Shown here one piece after another: positions 43,328 to 51,546 of a stretch of DNA of 64,000 bases. The stretch spans positions 1-64,000 of the forward strand of contig JAPLEH010000023.1 in NCBI GenBank assembly GCA_026391455.1, given 5' to 3'. A model generated the notes under the pieces. It saw nothing but the letters and a program-made list of their open reading frames with translations. It had not been told where the DNA came from and ran no database searches. Source of the DNA: Bacteroidota bacterium. Its GTDB lineage: Bacteria > Bacteroidota > Bacteroidia > Chitinophagales > Chitinophagaceae. Numbering within the stretch: the first letter of the stretch is position 1; each line of letters begins with the position of its first letter. The position numbers were made by a program, and so were the translations under genes.

Positions 43328-43969
43328 ATGACCCGGACCGAACGTTATCAATTCGTAATCGATTACTTTGAAAAAAATATGCCCGTAGCGGAAACGGAGC
43401 TGACCTTTCACAACCCGTTTCAATTGCTGGTGGCGGTTATACTCTCTGCCCAATGCACCGACAAAAGGGTGAACATGACCACCCCTGCCATCTTTGAAAA
43501 ATACCCAGATGTGTATGCGTTGCGTGAAGCCACTTTTGATGAATTGTTTCCATTGATTAAGAGTATTTCCTATCCCAACAATAAGACAAAACACCTGATA
43601 GGAATGGCGAATAAAGTAGTGGAACAGTTCAACGGTGAAATACCCATGACTGTGGATGAACTGGTGCTGCTTCCCGGCGTGGGTAGAAAAACCGCCAACG
43701 TAATTACATCTGTAATAGACCAACAGCCCAATATGGCGGTAGACACTCATGTATTCCGGGTGAGCAAACGTATCGGGCTGGTGCCGCAAACCGCTTCTAC
43801 TCCTCTGGCGGTTGAAAAAGTATTGATAAAAAATATTCCTGAATCGCTGATCCATAAAGCTCATCACTGGCTGATATTGCATGGGCGTTATATTTGCCTG
43901 GCCAGAAATCCCAAATGCGAGGGGTGTGGATTGAGGGAAGGATGCAGATATGGATTGAAGCATTCATAA
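43328..43969 (+). CDS. nth: Endonuclease III (DNA glycosylase/AP lyase)
   Basis: The product has 213 residues from ATG 43328; the frame is open 39 codons further up, but that hydrophobic extension is not part of the family. It removes oxidised pyrimidines and nicks at AP sites in base excision repair. Visible are Q-L-L-V-A-V-I-L-S-A-Q-C-T-D near 30-44, the helix-hairpin-helix L-P-G-V-G-R-K-T-A-N, catalytic Lys in that hairpin and Asp in A-V-D-T-H-V-F-R, and the [4Fe-4S] motif C-x6-C-x2-C-x5-C at the C-terminus. All active-site residues are present. Confidence 0.96.
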   Translation: MTRTERYQFVIDYFEKNMPVAETELTFHNPFQLLVAVILSAQCTDKRVNMTTPAIFEKYPDVYALREATFDELFPLIKSISYPNNKTKHLIGMANKVVEQFNGEIPMTVDELVLLPGVGRKTANVITSVIDQQPNMAVDTHVFRVSKRIGLVPQTASTPLAVEKVLIKNIPESLIHKAHHWLILHGRYICLARNPKCEGCGLREGCRYGLKHS

Positions 43970-44020
43970 TGGTCATTAGGAAATATTTTTACTGTTTATG
44001 CTGATATCTTTTTCAAGTTC

Positions 44021-44554
44021 ATGAAATCAACTTTCCCGATCATATTAATGTTTGCATGGTGTGGCTTTGCTTCTTTGGGAAAATCAGAAGCGGTGAAAAA
44101 TAATTCAACAACAAAATCGCCTGTTTTTATTTCCTATCTTAAAAAAACTCCACCAGACAGTATTCAGGATTTTGTAAAGGTTTATTTACAAACTAAAAAG
44201 CTTGACGTAATTGATTGGGAATCCGTAATGCAGCTTTTCAATCAAGAGATGAATGAAAAAATGATGTTATGGATAAAATCAGGAAAAATTGATAATAATA
44301 AAACCAAGTCGGAAGAATTTGTAAAATCGTTAAATTCAGTTTGTACTGTTTTAGCGGTCGACCTTTACCAGGATTCAACCAAACAAAACAGCTTCGTCAT
44401 TGATAGTATTTTATGGCATACAGGTACCATGCCTGTAAAAGACTCCAATTTTACCATTTACAAATTCATTTCCCCATTGGAGCAAAAAATAAACCCCTAT
44501 TTAATTTTAAAATCATTTGCCGACGAAGTTATCATATCCGGCAAGCTGAATTAA
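44021..44554 (+). CDS. Putative exported protein
   Basis: The product has 177 residues with an N-terminal signal (M-K-S-T-F-P-I-I-L-M-F-A-W). A mixed helical protein rich in Lys, Ser and Asp follows, with no further membrane segments and no recognised motif. Its codon use and AT content are higher than in the surrounding core genes, which may point to a recently acquired or fast-evolving gene. No neighbour is functionally linked: nth lies upstream and a T9SS cargo gene 200 bp downstream. Confidence 0.55.
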   Translation: MKSTFPIILMFAWCGFASLGKSEAVKNNSTTKSPVFISYLKKTPPDSIQDFVKVYLQTKKLDVIDWESVMQLFNQEMNEKMMLWIKSGKIDNNKTKSEEFVKSLNSVCTVLAVDLYQDSTKQNSFVIDSILWHTGTMPVKDSNFTIYKFISPLEQKINPYLILKSFADEVIISGKLN

Positions 44555-44754
44555 TTAAAAAAAATCAACAAGGACATTTTTATTAATCCGAAGTCCGAAT
44601 TATCATAAGCGGCAGAAAAACTCCTTCGTATTTCCAACAATGTTACTGTGCAATTCAAACCTGTCTCCGGGTTTTTATTACTATCATTCAAAACTTATCC
44701 ACAGAAATCAAAGTTTAGCATAATCCTTGCATTAGTTGGCATACTGTTAATTCT

Positions 44755-46704
44755 ATGAACCGCCAACAAATGAGAAATACGCTCAGCATACTGGGCACAG
44801 TATTCTTTTGTGCCTGTACGATTACTGTATCTGCACAACTGCCTCCCAAACATTGGGCACTCCATTATGGAGGTAATGATGTGGACATACCTTTCACCAT
44901 AAAGTATACTTCTGATGGAGGCACGGTAGTGGCCGGGTATACTGATTCAAAAAATGGTGATGTAAGTCCGCAGCCCAATCGCGATTATTGGGACCTCTGG
45001 ATCGTAAAGCTCGATTATTGTGGCATCATACAATGGGAGAAATCCTTTGGCGGTACCGGTTATGAAAGTGCCAGAGATCTGGTACAAACCAATGACGGCG
45101 GTTATATGGTGTTGGGTGAAACAAACTCGACAGATGGCGGTGTGATTGGTGGTTATGGTGGTACTAAAGATATCTGGTTGCTGAAACTCCGTGCCGATGG
45201 TACACTCGAATGGCAGAAAAGATATGGTGGTAGCGGATTGGATATCGGCAATCATATTGCATTAACGCCCGAAGGCAATTTTCTCATCGCCGCTTCCTCC
45301 ACATCCAATGATGGCGACATACGGGGCAATCATAGTACCGGTACTTTTACCGATGGTGTGTTGCTGAAGATCAGCTCCACCGGTAGCGTATTATGGAGCA
45401 AATGTTATGGCGGCACCAAAAATGAAGAGCTGTTTGATATTGAAGTGATCAATGGCATAACTTTTCTCGCCGGCTTTACCAACTCTATTGATGGAGATAT
45501 ACCTCCCAATCAAAAGAATTATGACATGTGGTTGCTGGCATTGGATGGTAATGGCAATAAAGTATTCAGTAAAATATACGGTGGCTCACAAAATGATGTG
45601 GCCTATACCATGTGCCGTGGTGCAGATGGAACGCTTACGTTGGCTGGTTATACCACCTCCTCCGATGGTGATGTGAGAGGGGCTAAAGGCAGTCAGGACT
45701 ATTGGGTCATTAATGTAGACCAGCGGGGCAAACTGAACTGGCAAAAAGTATTGGGTGGTACCGATGCAGAATATGCCAAGACCATTATTACCGATGAAGA
45801 CAGCAGTTATATCATTGGCGGCATCAGCTATTCGGTAGATGGTGATATCAATGGTGCAATGGGTGATGGTGATTTTTGGGTGGTAAAGTTGAGTCCCGGA
45901 GGCACCCTGGTATGGAAAAGAAATTTGGGCGGCAGCAACAACGATCATCTCCGTACGATGGTACGCAATCCTGCAAAGAAAGAATATTATATGGCAGGGG
46001 ATTCTGAATCCGGCGATGGTGATTTCAGCAACGGGCAGGGCGATGCGGATTTTGCCGTGATCAAATTCCGGATACCCGAAAAGATTAATCAGGATTCGGT
46101 GGTATGTAATATCAATGCCTTTATTCCTTATACCGATACATTGCCCGACAGATGCGGTTACGACTCTGCCATCGTTACTTATAAACCTGTGCCAGTAAGC
46201 GGGCCATTCGATAATATACGCAAAGCCGATACCATTTTCGTAGGGCAAAGCATTACCCTGCATGCCGGCGGTAATGGAACTATAACCTGGGCTGCACATG
46301 CCACACTCAGTTGTACACAATGCGATAGTCCGGTTGCGAATCCGGTAATCACCACGTTCTATACCGCTACCAATACATCGGCCGACGGATGCGAGGTATC
46401 CGACCGCTTTACCGTAGTGGTGCTTAATGATGCAGTGGTAAAAGTGCCCACCGGTTTTACACCCAATGGCGATGGGTTAAATGATTATTTCGGCCCGTTG
46501 GGAAAAGTACCCAATGATTATTTACTGCAGGTATACGATCGCAGCGGTACAGTCATTTTCAAAAGCAATGCCATCAATCAGCGCTGGAATGGATATTTCA
46601 ATGGCAAGCCCCAACCATCCGGTGTATTTGTGTACCTGGTAAACTATAAAGACATGCAACAAAAGACACAACAGCAAAAAGGAACATTTGTGTTGATTAG
46701 GTAG
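44755..46704 (+). CDS. Secreted repeat (propeller-like) protein with gliding-type T9SS C-terminal domain
   Basis: The product has 649 residues. After a signal peptide (A-C-T-I-T-V-S-A-Q-L) come about seven repeats of about 50 residues (near 30-430). Each has a G-G-S/T-G-x-D/E core, T-x-D-G-G-Y or similar, A-G-x-T-x-S-x-D-G-D-V and W-x-x-K-L/V, a pattern compatible with a beta-propeller. A Cys-containing Ig-like region (about 470-560) and a type B T9SS sorting domain follow (G-F-T-P-N-G-D-G-L-N-D-Y-F, V-Y-D-R-S-G-T-V-I-F, R-W-N-G, final K-G-T-F-V-L-I-R). The protein is expected on the cell surface or in the medium; ligand unknown. Confidence 0.88.
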   Translation: MNRQQMRNTLSILGTVFFCACTITVSAQLPPKHWALHYGGNDVDIPFTIKYTSDGGTVVAGYTDSKNGDVSPQPNRDYWDLWIVKLDYCGIIQWEKSFGGTGYESARDLVQTNDGGYMVLGETNSTDGGVIGGYGGTKDIWLLKLRADGTLEWQKRYGGSGLDIGNHIALTPEGNFLIAASSTSNDGDIRGNHSTGTFTDGVLLKISSTGSVLWSKCYGGTKNEELFDIEVINGITFLAGFTNSIDGDIPPNQKNYDMWLLALDGNGNKVFSKIYGGSQNDVAYTMCRGADGTLTLAGYTTSSDGDVRGAKGSQDYWVINVDQRGKLNWQKVLGGTDAEYAKTIITDEDSSYIIGGISYSVDGDINGAMGDGDFWVVKLSPGGTLVWKRNLGGSNNDHLRTMVRNPAKKEYYMAGDSESGDGDFSNGQGDADFAVIKFRIPEKINQDSVVCNINAFIPYTDTLPDRCGYDSAIVTYKPVPVSGPFDNIRKADTIFVGQSITLHAGGNGTITWAAHATLSCTQCDSPVANPVITTFYTATNTSADGCEVSDRFTVVVLNDAVVKVPTGFTPNGDGLNDYFGPLGKVPNDYLLQVYDRSGTVIFKSNAINQRWNGYFNGKPQPSGVFVYLVNYKDMQQKTQQQKGTFVLIR

Positions 46705-46707
46705 AGG

Positions 46708-46795
46708 CAAGCTGCGAGCTACAAGCTGTCAGCTACAAGCTGTCAGCTTCGAGCTGCAAGCTGCAAGCTGTCAGCTTCGAGCTGCAAGCTGCAAG
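46708..46795. repeat. Short tandem repeat array after the T9SS cargo gene
   Basis: A 28-bp unit occurs twice in tandem without mismatch (46740-46767 and 46768-46795) and is preceded by degenerate C-A-A-G-C-T-G / T-C-A-G-C-T-A units. It starts a few bases after the stop codon. The AGCT-rich units can pair with each other. No coding role is apparent. Confidence 0.8.
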
Positions 46796-46820
46796 AAAAC
46801 AGCCAGCAACAAGCAACCAG

Positions 46821-46847
46821 CCCAAAAGAAGGAAAGCCTCTTTTGGG
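46821..46847 (+). terminator. Hairpin between the repeat array and the DUF1800 gene
   Basis: CCCAAAAGA (46821-46829) and TCTTTTGGG (46839-46847) form a perfect 9-bp stem with a 9-nt loop. There is no following T run, so termination is uncertain; it may be an mRNA hairpin in the leader. Confidence 0.4.
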
Positions 46848-46878
46848 TGGACAAACAACAACCAGAAACCAGTAACTC

Positions 46879-48495
46879 ATGGATAGAAGAGAATTTTTTA
46901 AATCAACGCGTAAGACCCGGACTGCAAAAAGAAAATATTTTGCAGGGCTTACACCGTACACCGGTACATGGTCGGTAAATGAAGTAACGCATCTGCTGAA
47001 GCGAACCATGTTTGGTGCAAAAAAAACCGATGTGGATCATTTCCTGGCTATGTCGCCGGGAGCCGCCGTAGATGAATTGCTGAATAACATCAGTAGTCCT
47101 GCCCCACCGGTTCGGGATTATGGATTGCTGGAAGATGATGGCGTGTTTTACGATGATCTGGGTGTGGCCATTGGTCAAACCTGGGTGAACGATCCTAATA
47201 TAGCCAGTGCAGTAGAGATCAGGGGACAGATCAACAACCGGCGCGTGGAAAGTTTGAAGAAATGGTGGTCGGGTCTCATCATTAATCAATCACGGAGCAT
47301 CCAGGAAAAAATGGTGCTCTTCTGGCATCATCATTTTTCGGTAATGGAATCCGAGATCGACAATGCACAATTCCTTTACCGCCATCACCAGTTGCTTCGC
47401 TCCAATGTGCTCGGCAATTTTAAAACCCTGGTACGGGAAATTACCATTGACCCTGCCATGCTGGTACACCTCAATGGATACCTCAACTCGCGGCAGGCCC
47501 CGGATGAAAACTACGCACGGGAGCTGCAGGAGTTATTCACCATTGGAAAAGGCAATGATTCGTTGTACACAGAGAATGATGTGATCGCTGTGGCAAGAGT
47601 GCTGACCGGATGGCGCATCAATAGTATACCGCTGGGTGTATACCTGGATGCAGGCTCGCATGATACCGGCGCCAAAACCTTTTCTGCTTTTTACAATAAT
47701 ACTACAATTAACGGCAGTACCGATCCCGATCAGGAACTGGATGCATTGATGGATATGCTGTTCAATACAACAGAAGCCGCCCGTTTTATCTGCCGGAAAC
47801 TGTACAAATGGTTTGTGTATTATGATATTGATGATACGACAGAAGCGGAAGTGATCATACCGATGGCAGATGTATTGCGCAATAATAATTACGAAATAAA
47901 ATTCGCGCTGGACGCGCTGTTCAAAAGTGAGCATTTCTTTGAAACACTACACCATGCCTGTTATATTAAAAATCCATTCGATTTTATTGCGGGCACCCTG
48001 CGTGAATTCAATGTATCCTTTCCGCCCTATACGGATTATACCAACGGTTACCCCTTATTCTATTCAATATATAACAACGCTGCCCAAATGCAGCAACAGC
48101 TTTTTCAGCCGCCTGATGTATCCGGTTGGCCCTCTTATTATCAGGAACCCATGCATTATGAATTGTGGGTGAACAGCAATTCATTACCAAAGCGGGCCGA
48201 TTTTACCGATGCGCTGGTCAATGATGCAGTGATCGATGTACGGGCGTTTGCCGGCAACACGTCCAATCCCGCAGATCCCAATCAACTGATCAACGATATT
48301 ACGGCGCTGCTGCTGCGATACCCGCTGTCTGCGAACTCGAAGAGATATGTAAAAACGCAATTTTTAACCAACAATACAACGGACGACACGATCTGGACCA
48401 ATGCCTGGAATACAAACAATAACGGTGTGATCAATTCATCGCTGAATAACCTGTTTAAATTCCTGATGAATTTGCCCGAATTCCATTTGTGTTAA
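46879..48495 (+). CDS. DUF1800 family protein
   Basis: The product has 538 residues. The N-terminus M-D-R-R-E-F-F-K resembles the shortened twin-Arg-type start common in this pair. The body shows the DUF1800 order: H-L-L-K-R-T-M-F-G-A near 40, W-W-x-G-L-I-I and M-V-L-F-W-H-H-H-F-S near 145-160, N-x-x-x-A-R-E-L-x-E-L-F-T-I-G, A-R-V-L-T-G-W, F-I-C-R-K-L-Y-K-W-F-V and P-P-D-V-S-G-W-P. The biochemical function is unknown. The gene almost always lies next to a DUF1501 gene, as here (66 bp downstream), and the two are thought to act together in the envelope. An A/C-rich leader of about 22 nt before the start is repeated before the DUF1501 gene. Confidence 0.93.
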   Translation: MDRREFFKSTRKTRTAKRKYFAGLTPYTGTWSVNEVTHLLKRTMFGAKKTDVDHFLAMSPGAAVDELLNNISSPAPPVRDYGLLEDDGVFYDDLGVAIGQTWVNDPNIASAVEIRGQINNRRVESLKKWWSGLIINQSRSIQEKMVLFWHHHFSVMESEIDNAQFLYRHHQLLRSNVLGNFKTLVREITIDPAMLVHLNGYLNSRQAPDENYARELQELFTIGKGNDSLYTENDVIAVARVLTGWRINSIPLGVYLDAGSHDTGAKTFSAFYNNTTINGSTDPDQELDALMDMLFNTTEAARFICRKLYKWFVYYDIDDTTEAEVIIPMADVLRNNNYEIKFALDALFKSEHFFETLHHACYIKNPFDFIAGTLREFNVSFPPYTDYTNGYPLFYSIYNNAAQMQQQLFQPPDVSGWPSYYQEPMHYELWVNSNSLPKRADFTDALVNDAVIDVRAFAGNTSNPADPNQLINDITALLLRYPLSANSKRYVKTQFLTNNTTDDTIWTNAWNTNNNGVINSSLNNLFKFLMNLPEFHLC

Positions 48496-48561
48496 CGAAA
48501 ATCTGTTGCTGGTTGGCTTGCCCGCAAGAAACCAGCAACCAACAACCAGAAACCAATAACC

Positions 48562-50163
48562 ATGAACAGAAGAAATTTTTTACGTAACACCGTTCCTGCG
48601 GCAGTAACCCTGCCAGCATTTATCAATGGATTCTCCTTTACTGCACAGGGAGCTGAAACCCCGCTGGCGAAATTACTGGAGCAAACGCTAACCGATACAG
48701 ACCATGTATTTGTACTCGTGCAACTGGGTGGAGGCAACGACGGGTTGAATATGGTGATCCCGCTGGATATTTATGGAAATTATTATAACGCCCGTACCAA
48801 TGTGGCCATACCGCAAAGTCAGGTATTGCGGCTCGATGGTACGGACAAGTCAGGTTTGCATCCGGCCATGACGGCCATGCAGCGTATGTTCAACGAAGGA
48901 AAGATGAGTATCGTGCAATCGGTAGGATATGAAAACCCGAGTTTCTCACACTTTCGTGATACCGACATTTGGAACAGTGGCGATACGCGGCGCAATCGTC
49001 GGGAGCGTGTAAAGACCGGTTGGATGGGTCGTTACCTCGAATCAGAATACCCGGGCTACCCCGATGCTTATCCGAATGCAGATATGCCGGATCCCCTCGC
49101 CATTCAGATCAGCAATTTTCCCACGCTGGTCATGCAGGGATCGATTTATTCAATGGGCTTATCTATTACCAATCCGGAGAAAATTTATACGTTTGTCAAT
49201 CCGTTTTCTGATTATCCCTTGAATGCCGCTCCGGCCAACAAAGAATTACGTTTTCTGCGGGTTATTTCTGAAAAAACAAAGATCTATTCCGATATCATCC
49301 GGGCAGCATATCAGCGGGCAGCCACGATGGCCACTTACCCCAACAATAACAGCCTGGCTGATCAGTTAAAAATAGTGGCCCGGCTGATCAAAGGGGGATT
49401 AAAAACCCGTGTGTATACGGTCAGCATGGGCGGATTTGATACCCATAAGCGGCAAGTGAACGCGGGTGATACCACTACTGGCAACCATGCCAAATTGCTG
49501 AAAGATCTGTCTGCAGGCATTAACGCTTTTCAGCAGGACCTGGAAATGATGGGACTGGATGAGCGGGTAATGGGGATGACCTATTCTGAATTTGGAAGAA
49601 GGATAAAATCCAATGCCAGTCTCGGTACCGATCATGGTGCGGCGGCCCCCCTGATCCTATTTGGAAAAAATGCTAAAAAAGGGATACTGGGCACCAGCCC
49701 GGAAATACCCGCCGATATACAGGTAGTGAACAATATTCCGTTTCAGTATGATTTCAGAAGCGTTTATGCATCAGTGTTAGAGCAATGGTTTTGTGTAAAA
49801 CAACCTGCCCTCAACAACATCCTGCTTCAAAATTATCAATCTCTCCCATTAATTACCGGGCCTTGCGGTGTTCAAGATGACCCCGAAGTGATCAATGGAA
49901 ATTCGGAGGATTTGTTGCTGAAATTATGGCCAAATCCTTATACCATCAACGCCACTTTACAATTTTCCACCCGTGGGGGGAATACCCAGATTCAGCAGAT
50001 CAATGCGCTGGGGCAAGTGGTGAAAGTACTGGCCAGCGGCGAATACGCGGCCGGTGTACATAATATAGACATATATAATGACGGACTTCCCTCCGGAGCC
50101 TATTTTATCCGACTGCAAAATCAAAGCCTGCAAAAAGTAATCAGTGCCATGAAAGTCAACTGA
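48562..50163 (+). CDS. DUF1501 family protein with T9SS type A sorting tail
   Basis: The product has 533 residues. The N-terminus M-N-R-R-N-F-L-R-N with a following hydrophobic stretch is Tat/Sec-signal-like. DUF1501 (about 45-425, sulfatase/alkaline-phosphatase-like fold) shows V-L-V-Q-L-G-G-G-N-D-G-L-N, H-P-A-M, S-H-F-R-D-T-D-I-W, G-G-F-D-T-H and the D-H-G-A-A-A-P region. The C-terminal about 80 residues (L-W-P-N-P-Y-T, N-A-L-G-Q-V-V, Y-F-I-R-L-Q) form a Por-secretion-system type A tail, so the protein is probably exported by T9SS. It forms a conserved pair with the DUF1800 protein upstream. Enzymatic activity is not established. Confidence 0.93.
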   Translation: MNRRNFLRNTVPAAVTLPAFINGFSFTAQGAETPLAKLLEQTLTDTDHVFVLVQLGGGNDGLNMVIPLDIYGNYYNARTNVAIPQSQVLRLDGTDKSGLHPAMTAMQRMFNEGKMSIVQSVGYENPSFSHFRDTDIWNSGDTRRNRRERVKTGWMGRYLESEYPGYPDAYPNADMPDPLAIQISNFPTLVMQGSIYSMGLSITNPEKIYTFVNPFSDYPLNAAPANKELRFLRVISEKTKIYSDIIRAAYQRAATMATYPNNNSLADQLKIVARLIKGGLKTRVYTVSMGGFDTHKRQVNAGDTTTGNHAKLLKDLSAGINAFQQDLEMMGLDERVMGMTYSEFGRRIKSNASLGTDHGAAAPLILFGKNAKKGILGTSPEIPADIQVVNNIPFQYDFRSVYASVLEQWFCVKQPALNNILLQNYQSLPLITGPCGVQDDPEVINGNSEDLLLKLWPNPYTINATLQFSTRGGNTQIQQINALGQVVKVLASGEYAAGVHNIDIYNDGLPSGAYFIRLQNQSLQKVISAMKVN

Positions 50164-50183
50164 TGAATAGGAGGAAATTCCTT

Positions 50184-50246
50184 TATCCGGCAATCTGCAA
50201 CAGTTATTTCAGAGATGGGAAATGACCCAAACAGGTTTGCCGGATA
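50184..50246 (+). promoter_or_regulatory. Long-loop inverted repeat downstream of the DUF1501 gene
   Basis: TATCCGGCAA (50184-50193) and TTGCCGGATA (50237-50246) are a perfect 10-bp inverted repeat with a 43-nt loop, starting 21 nt after the stop. There is no T tract directly after, so it may be a 3'-UTR structure or a weak terminator. Confidence 0.4.
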
Positions 50247-50466
50247 GTTGTATTTGCGTATTTTCCTTGATTTTAAGGTCTTTTTCACCGGAAATGGGGA
50301 TAAAAATCTGCCATAAAACCCATTATGTTTACACAATAATTTAAACCTTCGGAAAGCTTAGAATTCTGAGATTTAATTGCTATTTTTCCGATTCCGATCC
50401 CTGAAAATCCCCGAATCCACCCCCTCTGCGAAAGCCATTATTATTCATTAAATGCAATTTTTTAGG

Positions 50467-51384
50467 ATGAGAAAATTTTCACTGGGGGCACTGGTGTGTG
50501 CTATTTTTTTTTCCCAATCGCTGAACGCACAGAACTACTATTACAACGACAAATACTTTGAAAACTCCGTAGTTTTTGAAGTAGGCGCACATTTTGGAAT
50601 CATGAACTCTTTTACAGACCTGGGTGGTAAAAAGGGCATTGGTAAAAAATTCATTAAAGATCTTCGCTGGCAAACGGTTCGCCCCAGTTTCGGGGTATAT
50701 GTTTTGGCCAATTATCAGGATAAACTTTGTCTCCGTCTGGAAGGAACTTTCGGTCAGGTGACCGGTTACGATAGTATTTTGAAAAAGGTAGGCCCCTCTA
50801 CTTTTGGGCGGTATGAAAGAAACCTGAGTTTCAAATCCAAAATAGCGGAAGTACAACTGGGTCTGGAAATACATCCGCTTATGTTCAAAGACTATGAAGA
50901 TACTGACCCGCCTCTGCTTTCTCCTTATGCTTTGGTGGGCGTAGGATATTATTCTTTCGACCCTCAGGCCAAACTGAATGGCCAGTGGTATTCTCTGCAA
51001 CCCCTCCGCCTCGAAGGTCAGGGCTTTAAAGAATATCCGGATCGTAAAACATATCAACTGAGCCAGATCAATTTTGCTACGGGAATAGGGGTCCGGTATC
51101 AGGTAAGTCCCCTCCTCACTGCCCGTATGGAGTTTGTACACCGCACGCTTACTACCGATTACCTTGATGATGTAAGCGAAATGGACTATATCGATCCCAC
51201 GTTATTTTACAGCTATCTGCCTACCAACAAAGCAGCTATTGCGCAGCAACTCGCAGACAGAAGGGGTGAATTAAGTGGTGATGTGGTCAATCCCAATCAG
51301 CAAAGGGGTAATCCCAAAAACAACGATTCTTATTTTACAGTACAACTGAAAATAGGTATGACGATCGGCCGTCAGCGCAGATAA
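50467..51384 (+). CDS. Putative outer-membrane beta-barrel protein
   Basis: The product has 305 residues from ATG 50467 (an in-frame ATG at 50452 adds five residues before the signal). Signal peptide M-R-K-F-S-L-G-A-L-V-C ends near L-N-A-Q-N. The mature chain is made of alternating, aromatic-rich strands (V-V-F-E-V-G-A-H-F-G, Y-A-L-V-G-V-G-Y-Y-S-F, F-A-T-G-I-G-V-R-Y) and ends with S-Y-F-T-V-Q-L-K-I-G-M-T-I-G, consistent with an 8- to 12-strand barrel. From memory, similar proteins are annotated as outer-membrane or DUF6089-like in Bacteroidota; the exact family is uncertain. A strong terminator follows. Confidence 0.65.
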   Translation: MRKFSLGALVCAIFFSQSLNAQNYYYNDKYFENSVVFEVGAHFGIMNSFTDLGGKKGIGKKFIKDLRWQTVRPSFGVYVLANYQDKLCLRLEGTFGQVTGYDSILKKVGPSTFGRYERNLSFKSKIAEVQLGLEIHPLMFKDYEDTDPPLLSPYALVGVGYYSFDPQAKLNGQWYSLQPLRLEGQGFKEYPDRKTYQLSQINFATGIGVRYQVSPLLTARMEFVHRTLTTDYLDDVSEMDYIDPTLFYSYLPTNKAAIAQQLADRRGELSGDVVNPNQQRGNPKNNDSYFTVQLKIGMTIGRQRR

Positions 51385-51410
51385 AATTCTCATACCACAC
51401 CAACCTAGCA

Positions 51411-51437
51411 GGGCCCGCTTTCGAGCGGGCCTTTTTA
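51411..51437 (+). terminator. Rho-independent terminator
   Basis: GGCCCGCT (51412-51419) pairs with AGCGGGCC (51424-51431) around a TTCG tetraloop, followed by T5. A textbook terminator for the barrel gene. Confidence 0.93.
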
Positions 51438-51462
51438 TTCCTGCCTTCATTCTATAACCTGT

Positions 51463-51492
51463 TTGTGGTATGGGGCTACCGTTATTATTTTG
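51463..51492 (+). promoter_or_regulatory. Promoter with both -33 and -7 elements
   Basis: TTG (51463-51465) is followed after 19 nt by TTATTTTG (51485-51492), one mismatch from TAnnTTTG. The spacing is the expected one. The gene start is 54 nt downstream at 51547. Confidence 0.5.
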
Positions 51493-51546
51493 TAGCTTTA
51501 CTTAACCTCGACCTATTCATAAAACAGCTTTTGTAAATCGCTCCTT

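Noticed and set aside
44695-44703. TTATCCACA, a perfect DnaA box
   Set aside because: Only one box, no cluster, no AT-rich unwinding element and no dnaA, dnaN or parAB gene nearby; a chance match is more likely than an origin.
45586-46320. 244-codon open frame antisense to the T9SS repeat protein
   Set aside because: Ile/Thr-rich shadow of repeated codons on the sense strand; no independent support.
46708-46795. Possible CRISPR array because of the short tandem repeats
   Set aside because: Units are contiguous with no unique spacers, and no cas gene is present.
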